A DNA stretch of 64,000 nt, from NCBI RefSeq assembly GCF_000818395.1, contig NZ_JWJG01000028.1:4666615-4730614 (forward strand), given 5' to 3'. Origin of the DNA: Noviherbaspirillum autotrophicum. GTDB lineage: Bacteria > Pseudomonadota > Gammaproteobacteria > Burkholderiales > Burkholderiaceae_D. Positions 1 through 8,436 of this stretch are shown here, piece by piece. How positions within the stretch are numbered: the stretch's first letter is position 1; every line of letters begins with the position of its first letter. Position numbers and translations under genes: made by a program. A model generated the notes under the pieces. It saw nothing but the letters and a program-made list of their open reading frames with translations. It did not search any database and was not told the origin of the DNA.

Positions 1-1163
1 CCATTGTTCCCACTCTACTTTGTGAACACTCCTGTCGTTATTGCCAGGTTAGCCGTTCACTGGAGGAAATTGGGCACACTATATCGGTCTCGGACCTCGA
101 TGCCGCGAGCGATGCAGTCTTCGAGAGTCGCGCGCCTACCCTGACAGTGGAGTACCAAGGCGGTGACCCTCTGTTAAGGTTCGACCTCGTTCGTCGGTCT
201 ATAGAGCGGATTGCTGCCAAGAATTCAACGGAAAAACGTAGTATTCGCTTTGTAGTTGCCTCGACGCTGCATCAGCTGACACCTGAGATGTGTGAGTTCT
301 TCCGCCAACATAGAGTATTCCTCTCAACAAGCATCGACGGCCCCTCAGACCTGCACAACAAAAACCGGCCGACGCCGGCGCGTGATGCATACGAACGAAC
401 GATTGCGGGCATTGAGCTTGCCCGCTCCTTGCTAGGTGCCGGAAGTGTTTCGGCTCTGATGACTACAACAAAGGAATCACTTCGGCGGCCAGAAGAAATC
501 GTTGATGAGTACGTACGCTTGGGATTTCACGATATTTTCTTGCGCCCACTTAGCGCATACGGCTTCGCAAAACGTAATCAAGCAGTGCTGGGCTACCAGC
601 AGGCTGAATTCCAGCAGTTCTACCTCAAGGCGCTTGAGCGCGTCATCCACTGGAATCGACAGGGAATACCTTTACGGGAGGTCTATGCATCCATCATTCT
701 CAATAAGGTGCTTTCTACATTTGATAGCGGTTATGTCGATTTGCAGAGCCCTTCTGGCGCTGGCCTAAGTGCATTGGTCTACAACTACGACGGATATGTG
801 TATCCAGCCGATGAGGCACGAATGTTGGCAGAGACTGGAGATAAATCTCTTCGTCTTGGAAGAATTGGGGCTTCACTGAAAGCGTTGCTCGAATCCGAGA
901 CACAGCGGCAACTCGTACGCGCTAGTCTTACAGACTACACTCCTGGCTGTCGGGAGTGCCCATATCGTCTGTTCTGCGCGCCGAATCCGGTAGATGCAAA
1001 GGCGCAATTTGGCGATATGCGGGCACCAGTTTTGATGACAGAGCACTGCCAGCGTCATATGTGGCTATTCGACACCTTCTTTATGAAAATAAAGGCTGCC
1101 GAGCCATGGCTGCTCGATGTGTTCTATGAGTGGGCTGCGCCCCCAGAATGCGAGGCGCAATGA
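1..1163 (+). CDS. hxsB: HxsB: radical SAM maturase of the His-Xaa-Ser system (5' end outside window)
   Basis: The reading frame is open from the first base of the window, so the N-terminus is missing. Cys codons at 21, 33 and 42 give the Cx3Cx2C motif (CEHSCRYC) that binds the 4Fe-4S cluster and S-adenosylmethionine. A second Cys cluster near the C-terminus (CRECPYRLFC) resembles a SPASM-type auxiliary cluster. The stop TGA overlaps the start of hxsC by an ATGA. Pairing with a second radical SAM gene and a downstream protein rich in His-x-Ser repeats identifies it as HxsB. In this family two radical SAM enzymes are thought to modify HxsA; the chemistry is not known to me. The usual small partner hxsD is expected to the left of the window. 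Confidence 0.85.
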   Translation, partial: IVPTLLCEHSCRYCQVSRSLEEIGHTISVSDLDAASDAVFESRAPTLTVEYQGGDPLLRFDLVRRSIERIAAKNSTEKRSIRFVVASTLHQLTPEMCEFFRQHRVFLSTSIDGPSDLHNKNRPTPARDAYERTIAGIELARSLLGAGSVSALMTTTKESLRRPEEIVDEYVRLGFHDIFLRPLSAYGFAKRNQAVLGYQQAEFQQFYLKALERVIHWNRQGIPLREVYASIILNKVLSTFDSGYVDLQSPSGAGLSALVYNYDGYVYPADEARMLAETGDKSLRLGRIGASLKALLESETQRQLVRASLTDYTPGCRECPYRLFCAPNPVDAKAQFGDMRAPVLMTEHCQRHMWLFDTFFMKIKAAEPWLLDVFYEWAAPPECEAQ

Positions 1164-2290
1164 GGAAGATGCCTGCTCTGTACGGGCTTCCTACGGCCCG
1201 ACAAATTTACCGTGTTACAAACATTGAGGACGTCGCCGCCGAATGGGCCCCTGGTCTTCGCTTTTTAGTAAAAATCGCCACGGAAGATGATGTCGGCACG
1301 GTTGCCCGCTTAATCAAGTCCGGATTGACCGGCTTGAGCGCGGCTCAAGCCGCGGGATTGGAAATCGGGGATATAGTCCTGCCAATACCGGACAAGGACG
1401 AAGTCATTGTCCTTTATCGGGAGAGCGACCTACACCATTCACTGTTCCTCACGAACAGGTGTAACAGCTATTGCCTTATGTGCTCCCAGCCACCTACTAA
1501 GCAAGATGACTCTTGGCTAGTAGAAGAGGCGATTGATATCGTGCGCCACATTCGGGTATCGCCATCTGTCCTTGGCATCAGCGGGGGCGAGCCTCTACTT
1601 CTTGGGGCAGGACTACGTAAGGTGCTCGATTGCATAGAAAAATTCCATCCGGAGACGCATATCGAGGTGCTAACCAATGGACGCCTTTTCTGTAATCCGA
1701 GGACCGTCGAAGTCGTATTGTCCAATCTTACTGCACAGGCAACCTGGCTAGTGCCGTTGTATGGTCATGCTGACTTCGTCCACGACTTCGTTGTCCAGAC
1801 GCCGGGGGCTTTTGAGGAAACTCTGGCTGGACTTCTTGCCCTGCGAGAGGCCCGGAAGTCGGTTCAGCTACGGGTCGTTCTCATTGAGCCCACACTACGC
1901 GTGCTGCCAGAGCTATGTGGGTTTGTCGGGCGGAATTTGCCATTCGTACGGGAAGTAGCGCTAATGGGCTGTGAACCCATCGGCTTTGCATTGGCCAACC
2001 GTGAGCAATGTGAAGTTGACCTTGCTGAATGGACCGGAATGATTGACCAGGCCGGAAAATTGCTACGGCGGCTTCGCGTACCTTTCGTCCTGATGAATGT
2101 ACCGCTGTGCGCACTACCTAAGGCACTATGGAAGCATGCACACAGAAGCATTTCGGACTGGAAGAACGTTTATGCAAACGAATGTTCTAGCTGCGAGGTG
2201 AAGGACAAATGCGCAGGACTGTTCGCATGGCACGAACGTGGCTGGAAGCCAGCTACAATTCGACCAATAACGGAGGGAGCTGTGTTATGA
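1160..2290 (+). CDS. hxsC: HxsC: second radical SAM enzyme of the His-Xaa-Ser system
   Basis: A 376-residue radical SAM protein. Cys101, Cys105 and Cys108 (CNSYCLMC) form the cluster motif, and GISGGEPLLL follows as the SAM-binding GGE motif. The C-terminus has a Cys group (CSSCEVKDKC), again suggesting an extra Fe-S cluster. I chose the ATG at 1160 because it overlaps the hxsB stop (ATGA) and so implies translational coupling; a longer frame opens at 1130 but lies inside hxsB. The stop in turn overlaps the hxsA start by ATGA, so the three genes are one coupled operon. Function in HxsA maturation is inferred from family and context. Confidence 0.87.
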   Translation: MRKMPALYGLPTARQIYRVTNIEDVAAEWAPGLRFLVKIATEDDVGTVARLIKSGLTGLSAAQAAGLEIGDIVLPIPDKDEVIVLYRESDLHHSLFLTNRCNSYCLMCSQPPTKQDDSWLVEEAIDIVRHIRVSPSVLGISGGEPLLLGAGLRKVLDCIEKFHPETHIEVLTNGRLFCNPRTVEVVLSNLTAQATWLVPLYGHADFVHDFVVQTPGAFEETLAGLLALREARKSVQLRVVLIEPTLRVLPELCGFVGRNLPFVREVALMGCEPIGFALANREQCEVDLAEWTGMIDQAGKLLRRLRVPFVLMNVPLCALPKALWKHAHRSISDWKNVYANECSSCEVKDKCAGLFAWHERGWKPATIRPITEGAVL

Positions 2291-3003
2291 GTAAATTTAT
2301 TAAAAATATTTCGATATTTATGGCAGGCCTGCCGCTGTTATCAGGTAAAAGTGCTAACGCTTCAGCTCCATTGTTGGACCAGGCGCTGGACGCCTTAAAT
2401 GTCTTAAATGAGCCAAAAGCGGCGCCGCTACGTCCGTTGAATGCGGACATGGATAATCTCTTTGCCGGGCATCGCTCACACTCAAGTCATCGTTCGCATT
2501 CAAGCCACTCCTCACATTATTCAGGTTCGAGTGGCAGTTATTATTCATCGCCTTCGTACACTGATTCAACATCCTCGCCAAGCACATCATCGCCCAGCTA
2601 TACACCATCAAGTAACTTTATGTCGTCGACGAACTCGCGTTCCTCGGCGGGTGCCACGTCAGGAGTTCCCTATACCTCCCCAACCAGCACGTCGACCTCG
2701 CAATCAGTCCAGCAGGCGGGCGCCAGTGATGCAAACCCTGGCGCGCGAGTGGCCACGCCTTCGGTCAACAGTCGTAGCCATGATGAAGTGAATCTATCCA
2801 GGGAGGAAAAGCTTCGACTGCAAATTATGCGCGTGCAAATCAAGTTAACCACCTTAGGACTGTATGACGGGTCAATAGACGGTGTTCGTAACAAAAAAAC
2901 CATCGAAGCCTTGCAGCACTTTCAAGCGCTCAAGTCGCTGCCGCAGGATGGTTTAATGACAACAGCAACACTGAATGCTTTAGGTGTTCCGGCCGTTCGC
3001 TAG
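2287..3003 (+). CDS. hxsA: HxsA: His-Xaa-Ser repeat protein, presumed substrate of HxsB/HxsC
   Basis: A 238-residue protein starting at the ATG that overlaps the hxsC stop; a strong ribosome site GGAGGGAG lies at 2274-2281. Residues 1 to about 26 form a Sec-type signal peptide. Residues 62-79 are six uninterrupted His-x-Ser triplets (HRS, HSS, HRS, HSS, HSS, HYS). Residues 80-165 are a low-complexity Ser/Thr/Tyr/Pro linker. Residues about 175-234 match a peptidoglycan_binding_1 domain (LGLYDGSIDG and TIEALQHFQ). This architecture is that of HxsA, the protein thought to be modified by the paired radical SAM enzymes. Export and cell-wall anchoring are inferred from the signal peptide and binding domain. 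The biological role of the modified protein is unknown. Confidence 0.9.
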   Translation: MSKFIKNISIFMAGLPLLSGKSANASAPLLDQALDALNVLNEPKAAPLRPLNADMDNLFAGHRSHSSHRSHSSHSSHYSGSSGSYYSSPSYTDSTSSPSTSSPSYTPSSNFMSSTNSRSSAGATSGVPYTSPTSTSTSQSVQQAGASDANPGARVATPSVNSRSHDEVNLSREEKLRLQIMRVQIKLTTLGLYDGSIDGVRNKKTIEALQHFQALKSLPQDGLMTTATLNALGVPAVR

Positions 3004-3169
3004 ATTAAGAGGAAATGCAAAGGGGTTCCACGGGCGCTACGATTTAAGGCATTTTTCAAATGATTTCGGCAAACAGAGCGAAGGTATGCCAATTTATTTG
3101 TTTCAATTTAATACCTAATTTTTGCGCGTGATAGCTCGGCATATCCCGGCCTGCCGATAAAATTTCAAC

Positions 3170-3760
3170 ATGAAAAAAACACTTCTCGCTCTGTCGCTTC
3201 TTGCGTCAATGGTGGCTTACGCAAAGCAACCAAAGCCGACGCTCATAGACGAACTGTCCCAAGCGTTCCAAGCACATACTGCTAAAGCTCCTTCAACCGG
3301 CCTCATCGAAACTGCCTTCTCTCCCGATGCAGGGAGTGAAGAGCTTGTTCTGAAGGTCATCAATGCCTCTGAACACAGCATCAGGCTGGCTGCCTATTCG
3401 TTCACTTCTCCCTCGGTCGTCAAAGCTCTACTGGCGGCAAAGAAGCGCGGCGTTGATGTGCGCGTTGTCGTCGATGAGAAGGGAAACAAATCGAAATCGA
3501 GCACCGCTGCGCTCAACTTGCTCGTGAATGCCGGCATTCCAACGCGGACGATTGCAACATACGCGATTCATCACGACAAATACATCGTGTCTGACGAGAA
3601 ACACGTCCAGAACGGGAGCTTCAACTACAGCCAGGCTGCAGTGAAATCGAACAGCGAGAATGTGGTGGTGATGTGGAACAACCCAGATGTGGCGGCCGCG
3701 TTTCTGAAGCATTGGCAGAGCCGATGGGACCAAGGCGAAGATTTCAGGTCAACATACTGA
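3170..3760 (+). CDS. Exported phospholipase D-family endonuclease (Nuc type)
   Basis: A 196-residue protein with a signal peptide at residues 1-18 (MKKTLLALSLLASMVAYA). It has a single HKD motif: His135, Lys137, Asp142 (HHDKYIVSD), followed by NGSFNYS at 148-154, as in the small Nuc nucleases carried by IncN plasmids. Single-HKD members act as dimers and degrade DNA, usually in the periplasm or outside the cell. It lies 166 bases after hxsA on the same strand but has its own leader, so it is probably a separate cargo gene of the island. A phospholipase activity cannot be excluded from sequence. Confidence 0.88.
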   Translation: MKKTLLALSLLASMVAYAKQPKPTLIDELSQAFQAHTAKAPSTGLIETAFSPDAGSEELVLKVINASEHSIRLAAYSFTSPSVVKALLAAKKRGVDVRVVVDEKGNKSKSSTAALNLLVNAGIPTRTIATYAIHHDKYIVSDEKHVQNGSFNYSQAAVKSNSENVVVMWNNPDVAAAFLKHWQSRWDQGEDFRSTY

Positions 3761-3801
3761 GGGAATTTTAAACTCACCAAATCAAATGAGTTTTGAGCGA
3801 T

Positions 3802-4926
3802 TCAGAGAGCGACCGATTTCAGCCTCGCACGATAGTCCATCGCGTCGAGCGTTAAGCTCGCCGAGAGTGAGCCACGCAAAATAAATAACTTTGGAGCGTT
3901 GCTAAAGTCAAAGAGGCGATACAAACAAAAACGTTCGCCGATTTCCTCCGAAAATTCCAGCTCATTTCGGCTAACGACGAAGGGCGTAAGAGAACCTCCG
4001 TTCGTTGTTTTTACTTCGATATAGCGTTCGGTATCGTTGGATTCAAACGAGAGAATGTCGTAGCCCGCGCCATCCCCAAGACGTTTCGAAACCCAATCAA
4101 TTTTTGAGACCAAATCCGGGCGCATTTCCTGTATTACGCGACATTCTTCGTATCCCACTACCCAGGACTCTCCACTATTTCCGAGCATGCGGTTACTTTC
4201 ATCACGCGCAGCGAAATCAAATTTCCTCGGAAGTCGGAGTGTTTTTCGTGCAGCAGCCAATCTTTCGACTTGTGGCACATCAACTAGAGCACCGAGATAT
4301 TGTTTATTGCCGGCATCCGTTTGCTCTTCGAAACCATCTACAACCTTAATAAGGGAATCGCTGCGTTTGCCTATATATTCGAGGACGGTATTGCGTAGTA
4401 ATTCCTGCAAGTTCGTGCGAGGTTTGTACCCTTGGATATACGGGAGACCAAGTTGGTCGAGAACAGCAGAAATGTTTTGGTGCTTCAGCTCGATGGATGC
4501 TTTGCTGCGTGTTTTTAACCGGCGTCGCAGATGCTCGTTATGCTCACTCTTGCTATAGCCGAGCCCTTTTGATTCCTTCTGCAGCATCTCAAAATAATCA
4601 GCCACTGCAAGTGCCACTTCATCAGGAGACCAGTCTTGTCCGACCCGAACGACCTCGAATCCCAGTTCTGTAAGTTTGCGTTCGACCGTGGCTTCGCCAC
4701 CAGAGAAATCTTCTGCCCTCAACGGCCCGCTTTCTGGGAACGCATATCCGTAGGCAGCACCTACAATCGCCTTTGAGTCGTAAAGATTCCCTGTGGCCGG
4801 GTCACGTAGCATGTACTCCCGTGACTTGCCGAAGCCGTATTTAGTAAGGAATGCTGTGCGTCCGAGGTTGTCGAATTCGCGAAGTGCGGCAACGACATGT
4901 TGAGAATTAATGTCGCCAAATGACAT
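3802..4926 (-). CDS. McrA-type N-terminal domain + DUF3883 nuclease-like protein
   Basis: A 374-residue protein. Residues 1-95 resemble the ScoMcrA-like N-terminal head domain (FGKSREYMLRD, YDSKAIVGAAYGYAF), found at the front of modification-dependent restriction enzymes. Residues about 245-365 match DUF3883, with Asp290 and the E-x-K pair Glu304/Lys306 (GYDILSF then YIEVKTT) in the layout of a PD-(D/E)xK nuclease fold. Residues 100-190 look helical and may be a linker. It is read after the HNH and HIT genes on the same strand, 187 bases downstream. A role in defence against foreign DNA is inferred from domains and island context. Confidence 0.78.
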   Translation of the reverse strand: MSFGDINSQHVVAALREFDNLGRTAFLTKYGFGKSREYMLRDPATGNLYDSKAIVGAAYGYAFPESGPLRAEDFSGGEATVERKLTELGFEVVRVGQDWSPDEVALAVADYFEMLQKESKGLGYSKSEHNEHLRRRLKTRSKASIELKHQNISAVLDQLGLPYIQGYKPRTNLQELLRNTVLEYIGKRSDSLIKVVDGFEEQTDAGNKQYLGALVDVPQVERLAAARKTLRLPRKFDFAARDESNRMLGNSGESWVVGYEECRVIQEMRPDLVSKIDWVSKRLGDGAGYDILSFESNDTERYIEVKTTNGGSLTPFVVSRNELEFSEEIGERFCLYRLFDFSNAPKLFILRGSLSASLTLDAMDYRARLKSVAL

Positions 4927-5113
4927 ATCGATTTGGAAAGGTTATTTTTTGCCAGGTTAAGCGATTTGGCGAAAAAAGTCTTCCAATCGAAGAAATCCGA
5001 ACATCGGGCGCCAAACGACCGGCAAACCAAAGTATTTATTAAGGATTCGGTTCACTGATTCCTCCGTCGCACCCCAAAAGAACTGTGAACGAGGAATAGA
5101 AATCTTTCGCTGA

Positions 5114-6157
5114 TTACGAAAGAATGTCTCGGAATTCAGGTGTCAGCGGGATGACCTGCTTCGGTGCAAACCACGATTGAGCACCTGTAGCATACGCCTG
5201 GCTATACGACCATTGTGCGACACGAAGCATCGTTGTTTCATCACACACGAAATGGTCGCCAAGCTCATTCTTTAGTACCGCCGAGTTTTTGACGTTCCGG
5301 TCACGCCAGTTCGCTAGATGGGGAACAGCTGCCAGCAAATCCCGTTTGTCGCCATTACATGACTTATGCGCGAGCACGAAATTCTGTCCCAAGTCACGAG
5401 GGTACCGGGCCCAAGGAATGAAATGGTCAACCTCACCGGTATTTCTCAGCGCTCCTTGGCAGTAGAAACAGGTGTCGGACTGAATCTCGCGCAGCACAGG
5501 ACGTGCCGCTAAAAGGCTTGAACGGTCGGAGCCAAACAGTACCTGCTCCAGGTCTGACGCCTCGCCGATAATTGGCGTGTTTTTTGGATTTTCTCGGATA
5601 TGTCCCGCCCAAGCCGCTCGGACCAATTGCTGCAATAACCCGCTGAAGCGACGCAAGTTGTACATCACTCCAGGTAAGAGCCGAATACTGGCGTTTGGGC
5701 CGGCCTCATAAAGAAACTCTACCTTCTGGCGGCGTAGGATTTGCAGACGCCATAGCGGCATTACCTGTAATAACGAGACTGTTCTTCCAACGGCCGAGCG
5801 CCAGTCTTTCGATGCGCGTGCCTTTGGAAGCGTGCCGAATTTATTGCGAATACCCTGTAGTAAGGTGACTACGGCCGCTTGCTTCCCCGTCGACTGCACT
5901 AATATGCCTGATTCCACTCCTCCCTTGTATGGCATCACTTGAGGCCAGTAGAGCTCAAGGAATTTGTCCGCAATGGCGTCGAGCGGGAGTTCGAGCGCGT
6001 CAGAGGAATCTGTGCCGCGTTCAACAGCGAGCTCGGTAATTGCTAACAGCAGGGCGAACTTGTAGGTTGCGACGAACTCACCTTCCTCGAAAAGCCGCTG
6101 AACGTGGTCAAGAAAGGACAGTTGCTCTTCTGCGGATGGAAGGGAGATGGCCGTCAC
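5114..6157 (-). CDS. HNH endonuclease
   Basis: A 347-residue protein with an HNH domain near residues 228-275: Cys230 and Cys233 (CFYC), Asp244/His245 (GEVDHFIPW), Asn259 and the HKSCN group at 264-268, giving both the nuclease residues and two zinc half-sites. The first 220 residues are helical and unrecognised; they may bind DNA or a partner. The start is GTG at 6157, whose GTGA overlaps the stop of the HIT gene, so the two are translationally coupled. The fixed pairing with a HIT hydrolase suggests a nucleotide-linked switch, but that is speculation. Likely a defence nuclease. Confidence 0.85.
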   Translation of the reverse strand: MTAISLPSAEEQLSFLDHVQRLFEEGEFVATYKFALLLAITELAVERGTDSSDALELPLDAIADKFLELYWPQVMPYKGGVESGILVQSTGKQAAVVTLLQGIRNKFGTLPKARASKDWRSAVGRTVSLLQVMPLWRLQILRRQKVEFLYEAGPNASIRLLPGVMYNLRRFSGLLQQLVRAAWAGHIRENPKNTPIIGEASDLEQVLFGSDRSSLLAARPVLREIQSDTCFYCQGALRNTGEVDHFIPWARYPRDLGQNFVLAHKSCNGDKRDLLAAVPHLANWRDRNVKNSAVLKNELGDHFVCDETTMLRVAQWSYSQAYATGAQSWFAPKQVIPLTPEFRDILS

Positions 6158-6534
6158 CGCTTGCTCCAGTAATCCGCCTTATCTGGGATAACCCAACGAA
6201 CGCCCCCGCGTGGGTCGGACAAATCTCCTTCATACCGCGGGATGAGATGCATATGAAGGTGCATTACGGTTTGCCCCGCCGCCAGGCCATCGTTTATTCC
6301 GATGTTGTACCCGTGTGGGTGAAGTTCCTTGCCCAATTCCGCTTTCGAACTTTCGAGGAGGGCGAGCATAGCTGACCGTTCATCATCCGTCGTTTCGAAG
6401 AATGACGCGACGTGGCGACGCGGAATAATCAGTGTATGCCCCGGGCTTACAGGAAACCCATCTCGGATAACAATTGCGAGGTCATTTTGGGCAATGACGC
6501 GTTCTGGTGGTAACGAGCAAAAGACGCAAGACAT
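6154..6534 (-). CDS. HIT-family nucleotide hydrolase/transferase
   Basis: A 126-residue histidine-triad protein. The triad is His92, His94, His96 (HLHMHLIPR), with the supporting NIGIND segment at 77-82 and an N-terminal Cys pair (CVFC, residues 3-6). Such proteins hydrolyse AMP-linked or dinucleoside polyphosphate substrates. I took the ATG at 6534 rather than 6606, since homologues begin with the Cys pair. The stop overlaps the GTG start of the HNH gene by four bases. As first gene of the HIT-HNH cassette it may modulate or detoxify the nuclease, which is inference. Confidence 0.88.
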   Translation of the reverse strand: MSCVFCSLPPERVIAQNDLAIVIRDGFPVSPGHTLIIPRRHVASFFETTDDERSAMLALLESSKAELGKELHPHGYNIGINDGLAAGQTVMHLHMHLIPRYEGDLSDPRGGVRWVIPDKADYWSKR

Positions 6535-6701
6535 ATGAGTTGTTTTGGAAGCCCCATCGAGCAATGGTTTAAGGGATTTTATCCGGCATGTGTATAGTTG
6601 CAACAATTTGTAAGTGTGTCATCGCCGAGCATGATGGTCTCGTTACTGGAAGCAACAAGGGAAATTTCTCCCTTGCGCTGACAAAGAAAGAGAGACTTTC
6701 C

Positions 6702-6947
6702 ATGAAAAAAATCGCCCTTATCGCTGCTCTGTTTGCTTTTGCTGGTGTAGCCAGCGCTCAAAACGCTGCTCCGGCTTCCGCGGCTGCTTCCGCTCCGGCT
6801 GCGTCGACTCAAGCATCTGCGCCGGCCACTGCTCCAGCCAAGAAAGTCCACGCAAAGAAAGTCAAGGCTAAGAAGCATGCTGCTAAGAAGGTCGCAGCTG
6901 CTGACGCTCCCGCAGCTTCGAACGCCGCATCGACCCCAGCAAAATAA
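6702..6947 (+). CDS. Small Lys/Ala-rich exported protein
   Basis: An 81-residue protein starting with a clear signal peptide (residues 1-19, MKKIALIAALFAFAGVASA). The mature part is Ala/Pro/Ser-rich and then carries a basic block of alternating Lys and Ala (KKVHAKKVKAKKHAAKK), like a histone H1 tail. The ATG at 6702 follows a purine-rich AAAGAGAGA; a longer frame from 6588 adds no signal-like sequence. An intrinsic terminator follows directly. Such low-complexity proteins are common in Burkholderiales and have no established function. The mature protein would be strongly cationic and might bind nucleic acid or envelope polymers. Confidence 0.7.
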   Translation: MKKIALIAALFAFAGVASAQNAAPASAAASAPAASTQASAPATAPAKKVHAKKVKAKKHAAKKVAAADAPAASNAASTPAK

Positions 6948-6967
6948 CGCGCCCGCATGATTGAGGT

Positions 6968-7000
6968 AAAGGCCCGCTTCGTGTGGGCCTTTAACTTTTT
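6968..7000 (+). terminator. Intrinsic terminator after the Lys/Ala-rich gene
   Basis: Perfect 8-bp stem AAAGGCCC (6968-6975) with GGGCCTTT (6985-6992), followed by AACTTTTT. It lies 21 bases after the stop at 6947. Confidence 0.85.
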
Positions 7001-7540
7001 ACCGGGTGTTATTCCGCCGATGGCTAAAAACCATAAAAGTCAGCAGATTAAGCCACATTTTCTGCAACGCAGCGCAAGAATTAGCAGTCGCGTAAGCTGA
7101 TGTCGCCCCACCAGCTTGTACAGAAATCCCATCGACTATCGTCTAAGTAGTCGGTATTAAATGGTATTAACTGATTTAGTAAGTGCTGAAATTTATAGCA
7201 GAATACCTGGTAGAACCTGCAGGAAATGCATGAGTGCGCCCCCCGTTCAGAATCTATTCTTCAAGCGTTTTCGGTAAATATGTGTGAAAGCTCAATTTAT
7301 ACCGAAATCACTTATGAATTAAGGACTTAGATTCTAGCGTTTGGCCCGCCAATACTGTTAAGCCACCTCTTGGCAGCAATGAATTGCCGTAGCAATTGGT
7401 ACTACGTTTTACCAATTAATTTAGTAAAGAGGGAGAGGCTCAGTTTGAGTCCGGAGCGTACCTTCAAGGTAAGGACAGGTGATTCCAAGTCCCTCTACGG
7501 AGCAATTTGGGTAACTCAGGTATGAAGCATAAAGCCGTGG
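7001..7540. other. 540-base region without a recognised gene
   Basis: This stretch is richer in A+T than the flanks and has no convincing ORF on either strand. Positions 7428-7496 can be drawn as a closing stem AGAGGGA/TCCCTCT with small internal hairpins, but it does not match a tRNA. I see no other feature. Confidence 0.5.
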
Positions 7541-7864
7541 TCATTTGACGAGATATTTCCGAGCTTCACGGACAATCCATTTCCACTCTATTTCAGAAAC
7601 ATCTCCATGCATCGCATTTTGCTCCTGCGTGTCGGTCCCTGGTTCTTCACTTGTTAAGTGATACCTGCCGGCCAATTCGAGTGCCAAGCCATCACAAAAA
7701 TCTATGCGGTCATCATTCGGCGATGGATACAGAAAATCATTAATCATGTAGTCAAGTGCTAACGTATCCCAAGCACATCCTTGCGCTTCGCAACTTGCAA
7801 TGTATTCACGAATTTCGGCGTCTTGTTCCGGCGTGATTGGTAGATTGCGGAAGGTTCTCGTCAT
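7541..7864 (-). CDS. Hypothetical protein, last gene of the RNA-repair-type operon
   Basis: A 107-residue acidic protein that I do not recognise. It has no signal peptide or membrane segment; Trp and charged residues cluster at the C-terminus (EIEWKWIVREARKYL). The ATG at 7864 lies five bases after the kptA stop, so it is almost certainly co-transcribed and perhaps coupled. A longer frame back to 7939 would overlap kptA. Function unknown; position suggests a partner of KptA. Confidence 0.65.
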   Translation of the reverse strand: MTRTFRNLPITPEQDAEIREYIASCEAQGCAWDTLALDYMINDFLYPSPNDDRIDFCDGLALELAGRYHLTSEEPGTDTQEQNAMHGDVSEIEWKWIVREARKYLVK

Positions 7865-7869
7865 GGTCG

Positions 7870-8436
7870 CTACACGTCCGGAAACCGCAGGTACTTCACT
7901 GGTACCTTCGAGATAAGCCAAACTCCATTGTCGGCGCATCTGAACTGAAAACCGTCTCGTAGCAGCGAGTAAGTCTCGACACTGATTACCACCGGTGAGC
8001 CGCGGCGAGCGCCGACAGCCAAAGCCGTTTCCATATTCGCGGAAAGGTGTACATCATGCCGAGAGCCAGGGAACAGGCCTTGCTTTCGAATCGAGGGCAA
8101 AAACTTCACAACTGTCCCGTGATAAAGCACAGGGGGTGGGGTGCAAACAGGCAGCTGTAGGTCGACTTTGACTGAATGACCCTGTGCCGCGCGGATTTGA
8201 CTCCGGTCTGCATTGAACGTAAAGCGTCGCTTGTCGTTTTCAACAACGATACGGTCCAGCTCTTCGCGCGAGACTTGCATCCCATGAGAGGCGGCTTTTT
8301 CCAAGAGCTCGCTCACCTCAGTCCAGCCTTGCTTATCAAGCGTAATGCCAATGCTGTCGGGCCGATGTCGTAGGACTCGACTCAGGAACCGACTCTTCTT
8401 TACCAGTTGTTCGTTCACCTGTTCTCGTTGGAGCAT
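7870..8436 (-). CDS. kptA: RNA 2'-phosphotransferase KptA/Tpt1
   Basis: A 188-residue protein with the signature motifs of the KptA/Tpt1 family: SRFLSRVLRHRPD near the N-terminus, the RAAQGHS segment, LYHGT, and DVHLS in the ADP-ribosyl-transferase half. The family removes a 2'-phosphate from an RNA splice junction using NAD+, leaving a repaired RNA and ADP-ribose cyclic phosphate. I took the ATG at 8436, which touches the stop of the upstream HAD gene (TGATG); a GTG three bases earlier is possible. Bacterial KptA has no splicing pathway to serve, so a role in repair or in countering RNA damage is inferred. Confidence 0.93.
   Translation of the reverse strand: MLQREQVNEQLVKKSRFLSRVLRHRPDSIGITLDKQGWTEVSELLEKAASHGMQVSREELDRIVVENDKRRFTFNADRSQIRAAQGHSVKVDLQLPVCTPPPVLYHGTVVKFLPSIRKQGLFPGSRHDVHLSANMETALAVGARRGSPVVISVETYSLLRDGFQFRCADNGVWLISKVPVKYLRFPDV

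Noticed and set aside
7428-7496. Cloverleaf-like fold with a 7-bp closing stem AGAGGGA/TCCCTCT
   Set aside because: The inner hairpins have the wrong loop sizes, no standard anticodon loop or T-loop is present, and the last inner stem competes with the closing stem. I do not call a tRNA.
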